This document shows, in pieces, positions 43,433 to 50,598 of a stretch of DNA of 50,598 nt (positions are counted from its first letter, which is position 1; every line of letters starts with the position of its first letter). Location: NCBI RefSeq assembly GCF_903915725.1, contig NZ_CAIWTY010000014.1, positions 1 to 50,598 on the forward strand, written 5' to 3'. This DNA comes from an uncultured Rhodopila sp. Its GTDB lineage: Bacteria > Pseudomonadota > Alphaproteobacteria > Acetobacterales > Acetobacteraceae. The notes beneath the pieces are model-generated. The model was not told the DNA's origin and searched no databases. It saw only the letters and a program-made list of their open reading frames with translations. The translations under genes were made by a program, and so were the position numbers.

Positions 43433-44365
43433 TCAACTGTGATCCGGACGCTGCGACGTAGAGGGCGTGGCCGAGCCGATGTCGGCATGGCGGAGCCGGA
43501 CGCTGGCCGCCGCCGCAGGAGAAAGCCCGCAGTATTTGCACTGTCGTTGCACCATCTCATCGCCGTTCGGAGACAAGATTCCGTCGTCGGCCAGCGACAT
43601 AGCAAAGGCTCTGACCAGATTGGCGACGGCGTCCGGCGCCTCATAAGGGGAGAGATGCCCGACCTGCGGGAGCACATGGAGCTGCGCTCGGGCGAGGCGC
43701 GGCAGAAGCTCACGTTCCAGCACCTCCGGCGGATCGACCCGGTCGTGCTCGCCCGAGACCACGATGGCCGGAACCTCGATGTCGGCCAGGGCGGACGAGA
43801 TGTCCTCCTGGCTTGTCGATAGCGGCCAGGCCTCCTTGGCGGCCGGCGCGCCGGCAAGGCTGTCTTTGATGACGGCTTCGAGATCCGCCTGGTCGAGGCC
43901 ATCGGGTGCGAGCACCTGCGCGACCGTGGCGGCTACGCTTTCGCGCGTGTCGTACGCCCGCACCATTCCCTGGCGCACCGCGAGCGGCAGATCCAGCGGC
44001 ACGGGTGGTGCCGGCGCGATGAGGGCCATGCCCACCAGCCCGCGCGGTCGCCGGCTTGCGATCAGCTGCGCGACCTTGCCGCCCATCGAATGTCCGACGA
44101 GGATGTATCGCTCCAGATCGAGGGTGCCGATCACGGCTTGCGCATCATCGGCGAGGTCGGCCAGGGCATAGCCAGTGGCGGGTGCCGCCGATCGGCCCCA
44201 GCCGCGCTGATCGAGGGAGACAGCGCGGAAGTCGGTCACCAAGCGATCGACGACATGCCGCCAAGTACGTGACGAGCCACCCCAGTAATGGAGGAAAACC
44301 AGCGCCGGCGATCCGGCGCCACGCTGCTCGACCTGCAGATCGATGCCGTTCGCTGTGAGTATCAT
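43433..44365 (-). CDS. alpha/beta hydrolase with unusual C-terminal tail
   Basis: A 310-residue alpha/beta hydrolase. The oxyanion-hole region FLHYWGGSS, nucleophile elbow GHSMGG (about residues 92-97), acid in GEHDRVDPPE and His in VGHLSPYEAP complete the catalytic triad. The canonical fold ends near LVRAFAMS; about 45 extra residues follow (MVQRQCKYCGLSP...), which do not look like part of the domain and may come from a past fusion or deletion. ATG at 44365 with AAGGAA upstream. Operon with the MBL gene. Confidence 0.85.
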   Translation of the reverse strand: MILTANGIDLQVEQRGAGSPALVFLHYWGGSSRTWRHVVDRLVTDFRAVSLDQRGWGRSAAPATGYALADLADDAQAVIGTLDLERYILVGHSMGGKVAQLIASRRPRGLVGMALIAPAPPVPLDLPLAVRQGMVRAYDTRESVAATVAQVLAPDGLDQADLEAVIKDSLAGAPAAKEAWPLSTSQEDISSALADIEVPAIVVSGEHDRVDPPEVLERELLPRLARAQLHVLPQVGHLSPYEAPDAVANLVRAFAMSLADDGILSPNGDEMVQRQCKYCGLSPAAAASVRLRHADIGSATPSTSQRPDHS

Positions 44366-44447
44366 CACGAGGTTCCTTGAGAGGAAGCAGTTTTCAGAAG
44401 AAGCGAGACGGCGCCAGAAGCTGGGCGCCGCCCCGGTGAGCCTGCCG

Positions 44448-45128
44448 TCAGCTGGCGGCCTTGAGGATGAAGTCGGCCACCGCAGGCGGCTGCGAGAGCA
44501 TCGGCACATGGCTGCTGTTCACGTGCGCGACGGTTGCGTTCATCCGCGCGGCCATCCGCTCCTGCTCCGCCGGTGGGATCGCATGATCCTGGTCGCCGAT
44601 GAGGTAGAAGGTCGGCCGGCTACGCCAGGCCGCTTTGCTAAGCTCGCCGCCCAGGGCTGCCCCGTTCACGGGCCCCTGGGTCGCAAAGACGATGCCCTTT
44701 TCGGCCTCGTCCAGATCTTGTGCGAACAGGTTGAACGCGCCGGTGTAGCTCAGCTTCAGGTAGCCTTCTGCGTCGGGCCGCAGTTCGGCACCCAATGGCG
44801 CGGACTGGAACTGTGAAAACAGCGCGCCCGCCGATTCGCCCGTATCCGGCGCGAACGCATCGACATAGACGAGGCGCACGACCTTAGGATCGTTGCCGGC
44901 CTGGCTGATTACTGCGCCACCATAGCTGTGTCCGACCAGGACCACCTCACCTTCGGCGAGCGCAATCGCGCGCTGCACCGCGGCCACGTCGGCCTCATAG
45001 CTGGTGAGTGGCAGTTGGACGGCCGTGACGGCTAGCCCCTTTGCGGCCAGAAGCGGAATCACCTTGGCCCAGCTCGAGCCGTCGGCCCATGCACCATGAA
45101 CCAGGATCACGTTCGGAATTGTCGTCAT
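44448..45128 (-). CDS. alpha/beta hydrolase (esterase-like)
   Basis: A 226-residue alpha/beta hydrolase opening MTTIPNVILVHGAWADGSSW (HGAW oxyanion-hole motif). The nucleophile elbow is GHSYGG (about 85-90), the acid lies in IGDQDHAIPP and the His in NSSHVPMLSQP. The family includes small esterases of many plasmids and chromosomes. GGAGG precedes the ATG at 45128. It is divergent from the AraC-type regulator and may lead the operon that continues through the next hydrolase and the MBL gene. Confidence 0.87.
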   Translation of the reverse strand: MTTIPNVILVHGAWADGSSWAKVIPLLAAKGLAVTAVQLPLTSYEADVAAVQRAIALAEGEVVLVGHSYGGAVISQAGNDPKVVRLVYVDAFAPDTGESAGALFSQFQSAPLGAELRPDAEGYLKLSYTGAFNLFAQDLDEAEKGIVFATQGPVNGAALGGELSKAAWRSRPTFYLIGDQDHAIPPAEQERMAARMNATVAHVNSSHVPMLSQPPAVADFILKAAS

Positions 45129-45199
45129 ATCAGCCTCCATCTTCGTTCGGCCAGTGCTGGCCCTCACTCGATGGGTAAGATCTAGGCTGTGCGGTTTGC

Positions 45200-45232
45200 G
45201 GCAGGAATGACATATATCCAGCCATTTCTGCC
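45200..45232. promoter_or_regulatory. inverted repeat in the hydrolase-AraC divergent promoter
   Basis: GGCAGGAATG (45200-45209) and CATTTCTGCC (45223-45232) match at 9 of 10 positions across a 13-nt spacer. It lies 16 bp upstream of the AraC-type gene and between the two divergent starts. A likely operator for the GlxA-type regulator. Confidence 0.5.
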
Positions 45233-45247
45233 AAAAGGGGAGACCTG

Positions 45248-46252
45248 ATGCCGCAAGCCAGTGTTCCACGGGCGATCTGGTTCGTGGTCTTTCCGGGGTT
45301 CGAACTGCTCGATCTCGGCGGCCCGCTTTGTGCGTTCAACCTCGCCAGGGATTTCCACCAGGTGGCCTATGAGGTTCGGGTCGTCTCGGTTGCGGGCGGG
45401 CTGGTGTCAGGCTCGTCGGGCATAGCGATCGACACCCTGCCGCCGGCACCGACCATTCACCTCGATACGCTGATTGTCGTCGGCGCGCCCACCACCGAGA
45501 TCCTCTACGCCCAGAGCGAGACGGCCGACCTCGTCCGCACCGTCGCGCCGCGCGCGAGGCGCAAGGCGAGCGTCTGCACCGGCGCCTTTCTCCTTGCGGC
45601 CGCGGGCGTGCTGGAGGGTCATCGCGCGACGACGCATTGGCGCTACGCCGGGGAACTCCAGCGCCGCCACCCCGGGATCAAAGTCGATTCCGATCGCATC
45701 TTCGTTCGCGAGGATGACGTCTGGACATCCGCCGGTATCACCGCCGGTATCGATTTGGCGCTGGCAATGATTGAGGAGGATTGCGGGATCGAGACATCCA
45801 AGGCGATCGCGCGGGATCTCGTGGTGTATCACCGGCGCAGCGGTGGACAGTCTCAGTTCTCCACGATGCTCGAGCTGGAGCCCAGGCCCGGCCGCATCCG
45901 CGATGCGCTAGCCTATGCCCGGGCCCACCTCGGCGAACGACTATCAGTCGAGCAACTGTCGGATGTGGCGCGTATCAGCCCGCGTCAGTTTGCTCGGCAG
46001 TTCACCGCCGAGACCGGCGAAACGCCCGCTCGTGCTATCGAGCGCCTGCGGTGTGAGGCCGCGCTGCCGCGCATCGAAGCGACCACCGAGCCACTCGATC
46101 AAATCGCCTTCCAGGTTGGATTCGGCGACCTCGACCGCATGCGCAAGGTCTGCATCCGGATCTTCGGCCAACCCCCGCAGGCGTTGCGGCGGCGGTGCCG
46201 CGCCGAGAGGAACATAGGGCCGGCATCCGCCTCACATGATGCGACAACATGA
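45248..46252 (+). CDS. GlxA-type AraC-family regulator with DJ-1/PfpI domain
   Basis: A 334-residue protein. The N-terminal DJ-1/PfpI-like domain has FPGFELLDLGGPLCAFN and SVCTGAFLLAAAGVLEGH (Cys at the nucleophile elbow). The C-terminal AraC domain has two HTH motifs, LSVEQLSDVARISPRQFARQ and EPLDQIAFQVGFGDLDRM, the first preceding ETGETPARAIERLR. Regulators of this type control catabolic genes; here the divergent hydrolase operon is the obvious target. Confidence 0.92.
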   Translation: MPQASVPRAIWFVVFPGFELLDLGGPLCAFNLARDFHQVAYEVRVVSVAGGLVSGSSGIAIDTLPPAPTIHLDTLIVVGAPTTEILYAQSETADLVRTVAPRARRKASVCTGAFLLAAAGVLEGHRATTHWRYAGELQRRHPGIKVDSDRIFVREDDVWTSAGITAGIDLALAMIEEDCGIETSKAIARDLVVYHRRSGGQSQFSTMLELEPRPGRIRDALAYARAHLGERLSVEQLSDVARISPRQFARQFTAETGETPARAIERLRCEAALPRIEATTEPLDQIAFQVGFGDLDRMRKVCIRIFGQPPQALRRRCRAERNIGPASASHDATT

Positions 46253-46460
46253 CCAATAGCAGCCTGTGGGCTCACGCCCAGCGACCTGAATGGCGGCAAT
46301 TGGTGCGGAGCAGCCGGGGAGTTGACGAAAAGGCTTGGCCAAAGTCGCGTTCTCGACGGCTGCCGAGCCTGAGAGTCGCTGGTAGGTCCGCTCGGCGGTC
46401 GACCACCTTAGGCAGGTCGCGCCCCTGTCCTCTGTCACGGCGGCACGCTAGGCTGGGGTC

Positions 46461-46688
46461 ATGTCAGAGTTAGATAAGCCGCTGCGCCAACAGATCGACG
46501 AAGGGATGGCGGCAATACGTCACCAGCTCGAGCGACTGCGAGAGGGACCTACCATGGGCGACCCGTCCGACGACCGGACAGTGATAGCGGAGCTTGAGGC
46601 GGAGTATCAGGCGCTCAAAGATGCGCGAACCGGTTTGGGCCCCCATGATCGCGCGCCCGATGAGGTCGACGGCGAGACACCCGATTAA
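46461..46688 (+). CDS. small hypothetical protein
   Basis: A 75-residue protein, acidic and helical: MSELDKPLRQQIDEGMAAIR, then DDRTVIAELEAEYQALKDA. The pattern suggests a two-helix coiled coil. GGGG is near the start but there is no clear Shine-Dalgarno. No family recognised. It is the last gene before the backbone module resumes. Confidence 0.5.
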   Translation: MSELDKPLRQQIDEGMAAIRHQLERLREGPTMGDPSDDRTVIAELEAEYQALKDARTGLGPHDRAPDEVDGETPD

Positions 46689-47015
46689 CTCCAGCTGATG
46701 CCCGCGGTGCACCCGCTGCCGGCATTTGAGTGCACGCCGGGAACGTCCGCTTCAGAGAAATGCGATGAGGCGGCTGAACGACGGTCGTGGGCGCGAAGGC
46801 GCCGGTGACGCACCCGGCGAACCGAGGCGTTCAAGCCCGGCACGACCGGACGCGGCTTCGGCTTGGCAACGGTTACCCCTGACCCGTCGGCCCGCTCGTT
46901 CACCGATCGCCACAGGCGGCAAGCAGGCGACGAGAGCGGCAAACGCGAAAACAGAATGAAAAGGGGGAACGGAAAGAAACGACAGGGCTGAGACGGCTGG
47001 CGCATCGCCGTCCGC

Positions 47016-47066
47016 CGCCGCAAGGGACCGGCCTGCGGCCTCGCGCTTTGCGCGCCCTTGCCCCGG
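47016..47066. repeat. GCAAGGG/CCCTTGC intergenic hairpin, copy 5
   Basis: GCAAGGG at 47020-47026 and CCCTTGC at 47055-47061. The outer arms GGCGCATCGCCGTCCGCC and GGCGGATCGGGATGCGCC (47065-47082) extend the pairing to about 28 positions with a few mismatches. It lies about 80 bp upstream of the ParB-like gene. The rest of 46689-47144 holds no gene. Confidence 0.7.
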
Positions 47067-47144
47067 CGGATCGGGATGCGCCGCGCGGGAGGAGTCTTCC
47101 CGGAACTCAGGGAGGACGGAACCCCAACCAGGCAGGAATCAGCC

Positions 47145-48860
47145 ATGGCCGAACTCCGCAGCGTCGATCCGACCACCCTTCGGATCAATCCCAACAATCC
47201 CCGCCGCACCCCGGTGCCCGCGGCGATGGACGAGCAACTGCTCGCCTCCATCAAGGCCGTCGGCATCATCCAGCCGCCCTGCGTGTCGGAGCAGGACGGC
47301 GAGCTGATGATCGTGATCGGACGCCGCCGGGTAAAGGCCGCCATCGCGGCGGAGATGCCGGCGATCGACGTGCTGGTCTGCGACGCCGGCGAGGCCGCCG
47401 ATGCGATGCGCGCGGTGGCCGAAAATTTGGTCAGGGCCTCGATGACGAGCGTGGACATATGGCGCGCGATCGAGCGGCTGGAGACGCAGAACTGGGACGA
47501 GCAGGCCATCGCCGACGCGCTCGCCCTGCCGCTGCGCACGGTCCGGCGCCTCAAGCTGCTGGCGCACCTGCATCCGGCGATGCTTGACGTGATGGCGCAG
47601 GGCCGCATGCCGAACGAGGAGCATTTGCGCACGATCGCCTCGGCCACGCGCGAGGAGCAGGCGCAGGTCTGGAAGAAGCACAAGCCGAAGAAGGGCCAGG
47701 CCGAGATCGCCTGGTATGAGATCGCCCGCGCGCTGGCCAAGCGCCGCATGCCGGCCTCGGCCGCGCGGTTCGGCGACGATCTGGCGAAGGCTTACGGCAT
47801 CGTCTGGGAGGACGACCTGTTCGCCCCGGCCGGCGAGGACAGCCGCTACACCACCGATGTCGAAGCATTCTTCGGCGCCCAACAGGAGTGGCTGCAAAAC
47901 AACCTGCCGGAGCGCGGCAGGCTGCTGCCGGTGGACGAGAGCGGCCGCGGCCAACTGCCGAAGAAGGCCGAACGGGTCTACGGCAAGGCCGGCAAAGGCG
48001 ACCTGGCCGGGCACTACATCGACGTCCGCTCCGGCGAGGTGCAGACCATCGCCTATCGGCTGCCCGAGCCAAAGAAGGCGGGCAAGCCTGCGGATGGCGC
48101 CGCTGGCGGCAGCGGCGACGGTGACGAAAGCCCCCTCGCCCGCACGCGGGCGGAGGTGACGCAGAAGGGTGTCGCGATGATAGGCGATCTGCGCACCGAC
48201 GCGCTGCACCAGGCGCTGGCCGAGACGCCGATCGAGGACGACACCTTGCTCGGCCTGCTGATTCTCGCCTTCGGCGGCGCCAACGTCAGCGTGGACAGCG
48301 GCAGCGACCTGCGCAGTGCCGACCGTCAGGCGATCTGCCGCTCGCTCACCGAAGGCGGGGTGCTGACGGCTGACATCGATATGCTGCGCCAGGCGGCGCG
48401 GCGGATGCTGACCGGGGTGCTGTCCTGCCGCGACAATCGCTCGCAAAGCGGGCCGTTCGCACGGGTCGCCGGCGAGACCATCGGCGCCTCGCTGCGGCTG
48501 CCCAACATGGCGACCGAGGCATTTCTATCGTGCCTGTCGCGCAGTGCGCTGGAAACCGCCGCTGCGGCCGAGAGCGTCAACATCGCGCCGCGCGCGAAAG
48601 ACACGCGGGCGCGCATGGTCAAGCAGTTCGCAGGCGGGGTTTATGTCTATCCCGGCGCCCTGTTCAGGCTGACCGAGGAGGACCTTGCCAACGATGCGGC
48701 GGCAAGCCGCAACCGATACGTTCCCGGCGCCGCCCGGGGTGGCGATGATGATGACGGCGAAGACCCGGATGGCGGCCTTGAAGAGGACGTCGAGGCGCAG
48801 CTTGACAGGGACGGCGGCCCTGCAACCGCTGAAGACCCTCTGGCCGACGCCGCCGACTGA
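47145..48860 (+). CDS. ParB-like protein of the plasmid backbone module
   Basis: A 571-residue protein, distinct from parB at 10 kb and much longer. The N-terminal ParB-nuclease-like domain shows LRINPNNPRR, IGRRRVKAA and ENLVRASMTSVDIWRAIERL, and an HTH follows (DEQAIADALALPLRTVRRLK). The long C-terminal half has an insertion around VTQKGVAMIGDLRTDALHQAL and an acidic tail. Such ParB/Srx-fold proteins on alphaproteobacterial elements may act in gene regulation or DNA processing. The ATG at 47145 has AGGA upstream. It follows hairpin copy 5, as do other module genes. Confidence 0.8.
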   Translation: MAELRSVDPTTLRINPNNPRRTPVPAAMDEQLLASIKAVGIIQPPCVSEQDGELMIVIGRRRVKAAIAAEMPAIDVLVCDAGEAADAMRAVAENLVRASMTSVDIWRAIERLETQNWDEQAIADALALPLRTVRRLKLLAHLHPAMLDVMAQGRMPNEEHLRTIASATREEQAQVWKKHKPKKGQAEIAWYEIARALAKRRMPASAARFGDDLAKAYGIVWEDDLFAPAGEDSRYTTDVEAFFGAQQEWLQNNLPERGRLLPVDESGRGQLPKKAERVYGKAGKGDLAGHYIDVRSGEVQTIAYRLPEPKKAGKPADGAAGGSGDGDESPLARTRAEVTQKGVAMIGDLRTDALHQALAETPIEDDTLLGLLILAFGGANVSVDSGSDLRSADRQAICRSLTEGGVLTADIDMLRQAARRMLTGVLSCRDNRSQSGPFARVAGETIGASLRLPNMATEAFLSCLSRSALETAAAAESVNIAPRAKDTRARMVKQFAGGVYVYPGALFRLTEEDLANDAAASRNRYVPGAARGGDDDDGEDPDGGLEEDVEAQLDRDGGPATAEDPLADAAD

Positions 48861-48869
48861 CCCGCGCAA

Positions 48870-48893
48870 CCCGCTCCGGCACTCCGGAGCGGG
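48870..48893 (+). terminator. perfect hairpin after the ParB-like gene
   Basis: CCCGCTCCGG and CCGGAGCGGG form a perfect 10-bp stem with a 4-nt loop, 10 bp after the stop codon. No T tract follows. It may end or attenuate transcription before the next gene. Confidence 0.55.
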
Positions 48894-48920
48894 CTGCATC
48901 TCCCGACCGAGGACATCGCC

Positions 48921-49298
48921 ATGACCACCCTCACGCCAGCCGGCGCCGGCACCGCCGCGCCTCCTGCCATGCCTTGCCACCGCAAACCCCCGGCGCCCGG
49001 GCAATTCGCATCCGCTCCGCGTCTCGACCGGAACCATCTGGTCTCCGGCATCGCCAGCCGCCGCCGGCGTCTGGCGGACCTGGAGGCCGCGATGGCAGCG
49101 TCCTGCGAGGCCGCCGCCACGCGCGGCGCGCCGCGCGGCATCCGGGTCGATGACCGCGCAACCTGGGACCGCGCGATGTGGCAGCGCTACCTCGATGCCG
49201 CCGCCCGGCTGGAGCCGGACTACGGCCCGCTGATGCGGCTGCTGCTGCGGGAGATCGACCGGTTGCAGCGCCTGCTCGATCTGCCGCTGGCGGCTTAG
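48921..49298 (+). CDS. hypothetical protein
   Basis: A 125-residue protein. Variable, Pro/Ala-rich first 40 residues are followed by helices RLADLEAAMAASCEAAAT, MWQRYLDAAARLEP and MRLLLREIDRLQRLLDLP. It follows the ParB-like gene in the same direction. I do not recognise the family. Confidence 0.55.
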   Translation: MTTLTPAGAGTAAPPAMPCHRKPPAPGQFASAPRLDRNHLVSGIASRRRRLADLEAAMAASCEAAATRGAPRGIRVDDRATWDRAMWQRYLDAAARLEPDYGPLMRLLLREIDRLQRLLDLPLAA

Positions 49299-49370
49299 CG
49301 CCACGGATGCCGGCCCGGCGGTTCGAAATCCCGAAGCCGATGCCGCCGGCTGCAACAGGGAGACCGCGAA

Positions 49371-49720
49371 ATGGCAATCGACACGTCGATGCCTGTTCTC
49401 ATCGTAGACGACTACAAGACCATGCTGCGGATCATCCGCAATCTGCTGCGGCAGATCGGGATCGTCAGCGTCGCGGAGGCCGCGAGCGGCGCGGACGCGG
49501 TCTCGACGCTGCGCGGCGGCCGGTTCGGGATGGTGATCAGCGACTGGACTCTTGCGCCAATGAAGGGCTGAAGAGCCTGCCGTTGATCATGATCACCGCC
49601 GACAGCAATGCTGAAAAAATCGCCGCTGCCACGGCTGCCGGCGTATCCGGCATGATCGTCAAGCCGTTCACCGCCGAAATGCTCAGCCACACGATCGAGC
49701 AGGCGCTCGGTCGCGCCTGA
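49371..49720 (+). pseudogene. CheY-type response regulator with internal deletion
   Basis: The first frame opens MAIDTSMPVLIVDDYKTMLR (acidic pocket at DD), runs to MVISDWTLAPMKG (phospho-acceptor Asp in SDW) and stops at 49571. In another frame the sequence continues LKSLPLIMITADSNAEKI (conserved Thr), VSGMIVKPF (conserved Lys) and TIEQALGRA to TGA at 49720. About a dozen codons that should join the two (the helix after the phospho-site) are missing, with a frame change. So this is a deleted single-domain regulator similar to alphaproteobacterial CheY, not functional as it stands. Confidence 0.75.
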
Positions 49721-49751
49721 TCCAGCCGGCACCCGCACCAAGGATTTCGTC

Positions 49752-50174
49752 ATGCTGCGCCAGTATCACGCCCCGCGGTTCCGCGGCGGCGACAATCCGC
49801 TGCGCGTCGGCGTCATCGCCGCCGGCAGCACCTACTACCTGCAAAACGAAGCGTTCTTCCGAGACCGCTACGTCGGCCGGGCGATCTGCCGGACGCCCTG
49901 GCTGGTCGAAGCGTTTCTGAACGGCACCGCCGGTGCCGCACGCCGCAACCCCGACACCGGCCTTTGGGAAAGCGTCCACCATGCCGGCCGGTCGGACATG
50001 GCGCGCGTGCGGTCGCTGCGCGACCGCCGCATCGTCCGCGAGGTCGCCGTCCGGACCCTGATCGTCCATGACGACCTCGGCCTTTGCCAGCAGCCGACGG
50101 CCTACCCGAGCCTGCCGGACACCGAGCGTGTCCGGGCATCTCGCGCCGCTCGTACCGTGGCGCCGCGATGGTAG
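49752..50174 (+). CDS. hypothetical protein
   Basis: A 140-residue protein with a compact N-terminus: MLRQYHAPRFRGGDNPLRVG, VIAAGSTYYLQNEAFFRDR, CRTPWLVEAFLNG, followed by a basic middle (RSLRDRRIVREVAVRTLIVH). The pattern may be a plasmid-specific small protein; no family recognised. It is co-directional with the module upstream. Confidence 0.5.
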   Translation: MLRQYHAPRFRGGDNPLRVGVIAAGSTYYLQNEAFFRDRYVGRAICRTPWLVEAFLNGTAGAARRNPDTGLWESVHHAGRSDMARVRSLRDRRIVREVAVRTLIVHDDLGLCQQPTAYPSLPDTERVRASRAARTVAPRW

Positions 50175-50598
50175 GCCGCATGATGCCTCCGGGATCGCTT
50201 AGTCACCGGAGCGGCGAGTTCCGGCGGAGCTCCAGGGTCTCGGTCGGCAGCCGGCGAAGCCGCACGCCCGGAAGATTCGACATGGACTGCTGCGCCGCCG
50301 CGTGGCCTCCGCTTGCTTGAGCCATCCCGGGCGGCCGCCCCCCTTCGTCATGAGCATGGAGAAAACGCGAATGGATGAATGGGAGAAAAGTGTGGAAGCA
50401 CGCCTGGCTCCGTGCCGGCGCCGTCCCTCGGTTACGCGCGGTCTAACCCGGTACCGCTCCCGCTTCCGCATCCCCGATTGGCTGCGCCAATCGCCTTCGG
50501 CTCGCCCCGCTGCCGTGTCGCTGCGCTCCCGCACCAGACCGCGGCGCTCGGGGGCGGGCGGTCCCGATCCCGGTTTCATCAGACCGCACCCGAGGGAA
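50175..50598. other. intergenic region at window end, no supportable gene
   Basis: About 420 bp. A frame from ATG 50350 is open to the edge, but after a plausible first 20 residues it becomes Arg/Ser/Pro-rich and lacks a ribosome binding site. A small perfect stem GATTGGC/GCCAATC at 50476-50492 is seen. The next gene probably lies beyond the edge. Confidence 0.35.

Noticed and set aside
50350..50598. Open frame starting MSMEKTRMDEWEKSV and running off the window
   Set aside because: No ribosome binding site, and after 20 residues it turns Arg/Ser/Pro-rich as expected of non-coding GC-rich DNA.

Overview
This window is very probably part of a large plasmid of an alphaproteobacterium. High GC, the GcrA-type regulator, the CheY style and the recombinase/ScpA-like block point to Rhodospirillales, perhaps Acetobacteraceae; the family-level placement is inference. 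A plasmid is indicated by an iteron origin with a RepA-type initiator (8.3-9.83 kb), a parAB partition operon (10.0-12.4 kb) with two palindromic parS-like sites beside it, several stability (toxin-antitoxin) modules, and many recombinase genes and relics.

Layout. 0-8.2 kb: tail of an HTH protein, a HipB/HipA-like pair, a Fic AMP-transferase with nested inverted repeats at its promoter, a class II (B12-dependent) ribonucleotide reductase, a DUF2786 protein and a small HExxH protein. 8.3-12.7 kb: replication and partition (repA, iterons, a small ORF after parB, parB, parA, parS candidates). 12.7-20.5 kb: a recombination-scarred block with a deleted tyrosine recombinase, an intact serine recombinase, fragments of both kinds, and a tightly coupled three-gene operon: a tyrosine-recombinase-like protein that lacks catalytic residues, a protein with a ferredoxin-like C-terminus, and a ScpA-like kleisin. 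20.6-26.9 kb: a RelE/XRE module, small stress-type proteins (DUF2382, GlsB/YeaQ) and decayed genes (PAS-LuxR, DUF2382). 27-39.5 kb and 47-50.2 kb: a co-directional backbone module: Toprim/DUF3991 primase-like protein, MoxR-type AAA ATPase, DUF3150-like protein, HExxH-vWA protein, GcrA-like regulator, a 1732-residue adenine methylase-helicase, a ParB-like protein and a broken CheY. 39.7-46.7 kb: a metabolic cassette inserted in this module (SDR, NmrA-like, LysR, metallo-beta-lactamase fold, two alpha/beta hydrolases, GlxA-type AraC regulator).

Two signals stand out. First, the origin iterons are built around GANTC, the alphaproteobacterial CcrM methylation site: 10 of 11 iteron copies keep GANTC while the N base varies, and 13 GANTC sites fall within about 500 bp. 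The same replicon carries a GcrA homologue, the regulator family that reads this methylation. Second, five backbone genes are each preceded by an intergenic hairpin with the invariant arms GCAAGGG and CCCTTGC and diverged but still complementary flanks. Together with the recombinase-like/ScpA operon these are the best candidates for undescribed biology here.

Decay is visible in at least six places: recombinase deletions, two frameshifts in a PAS-LuxR gene, an in-frame TAG in a DUF2382 gene and an internal deletion in cheY. All calls come from reading the sequence; no database search was run.
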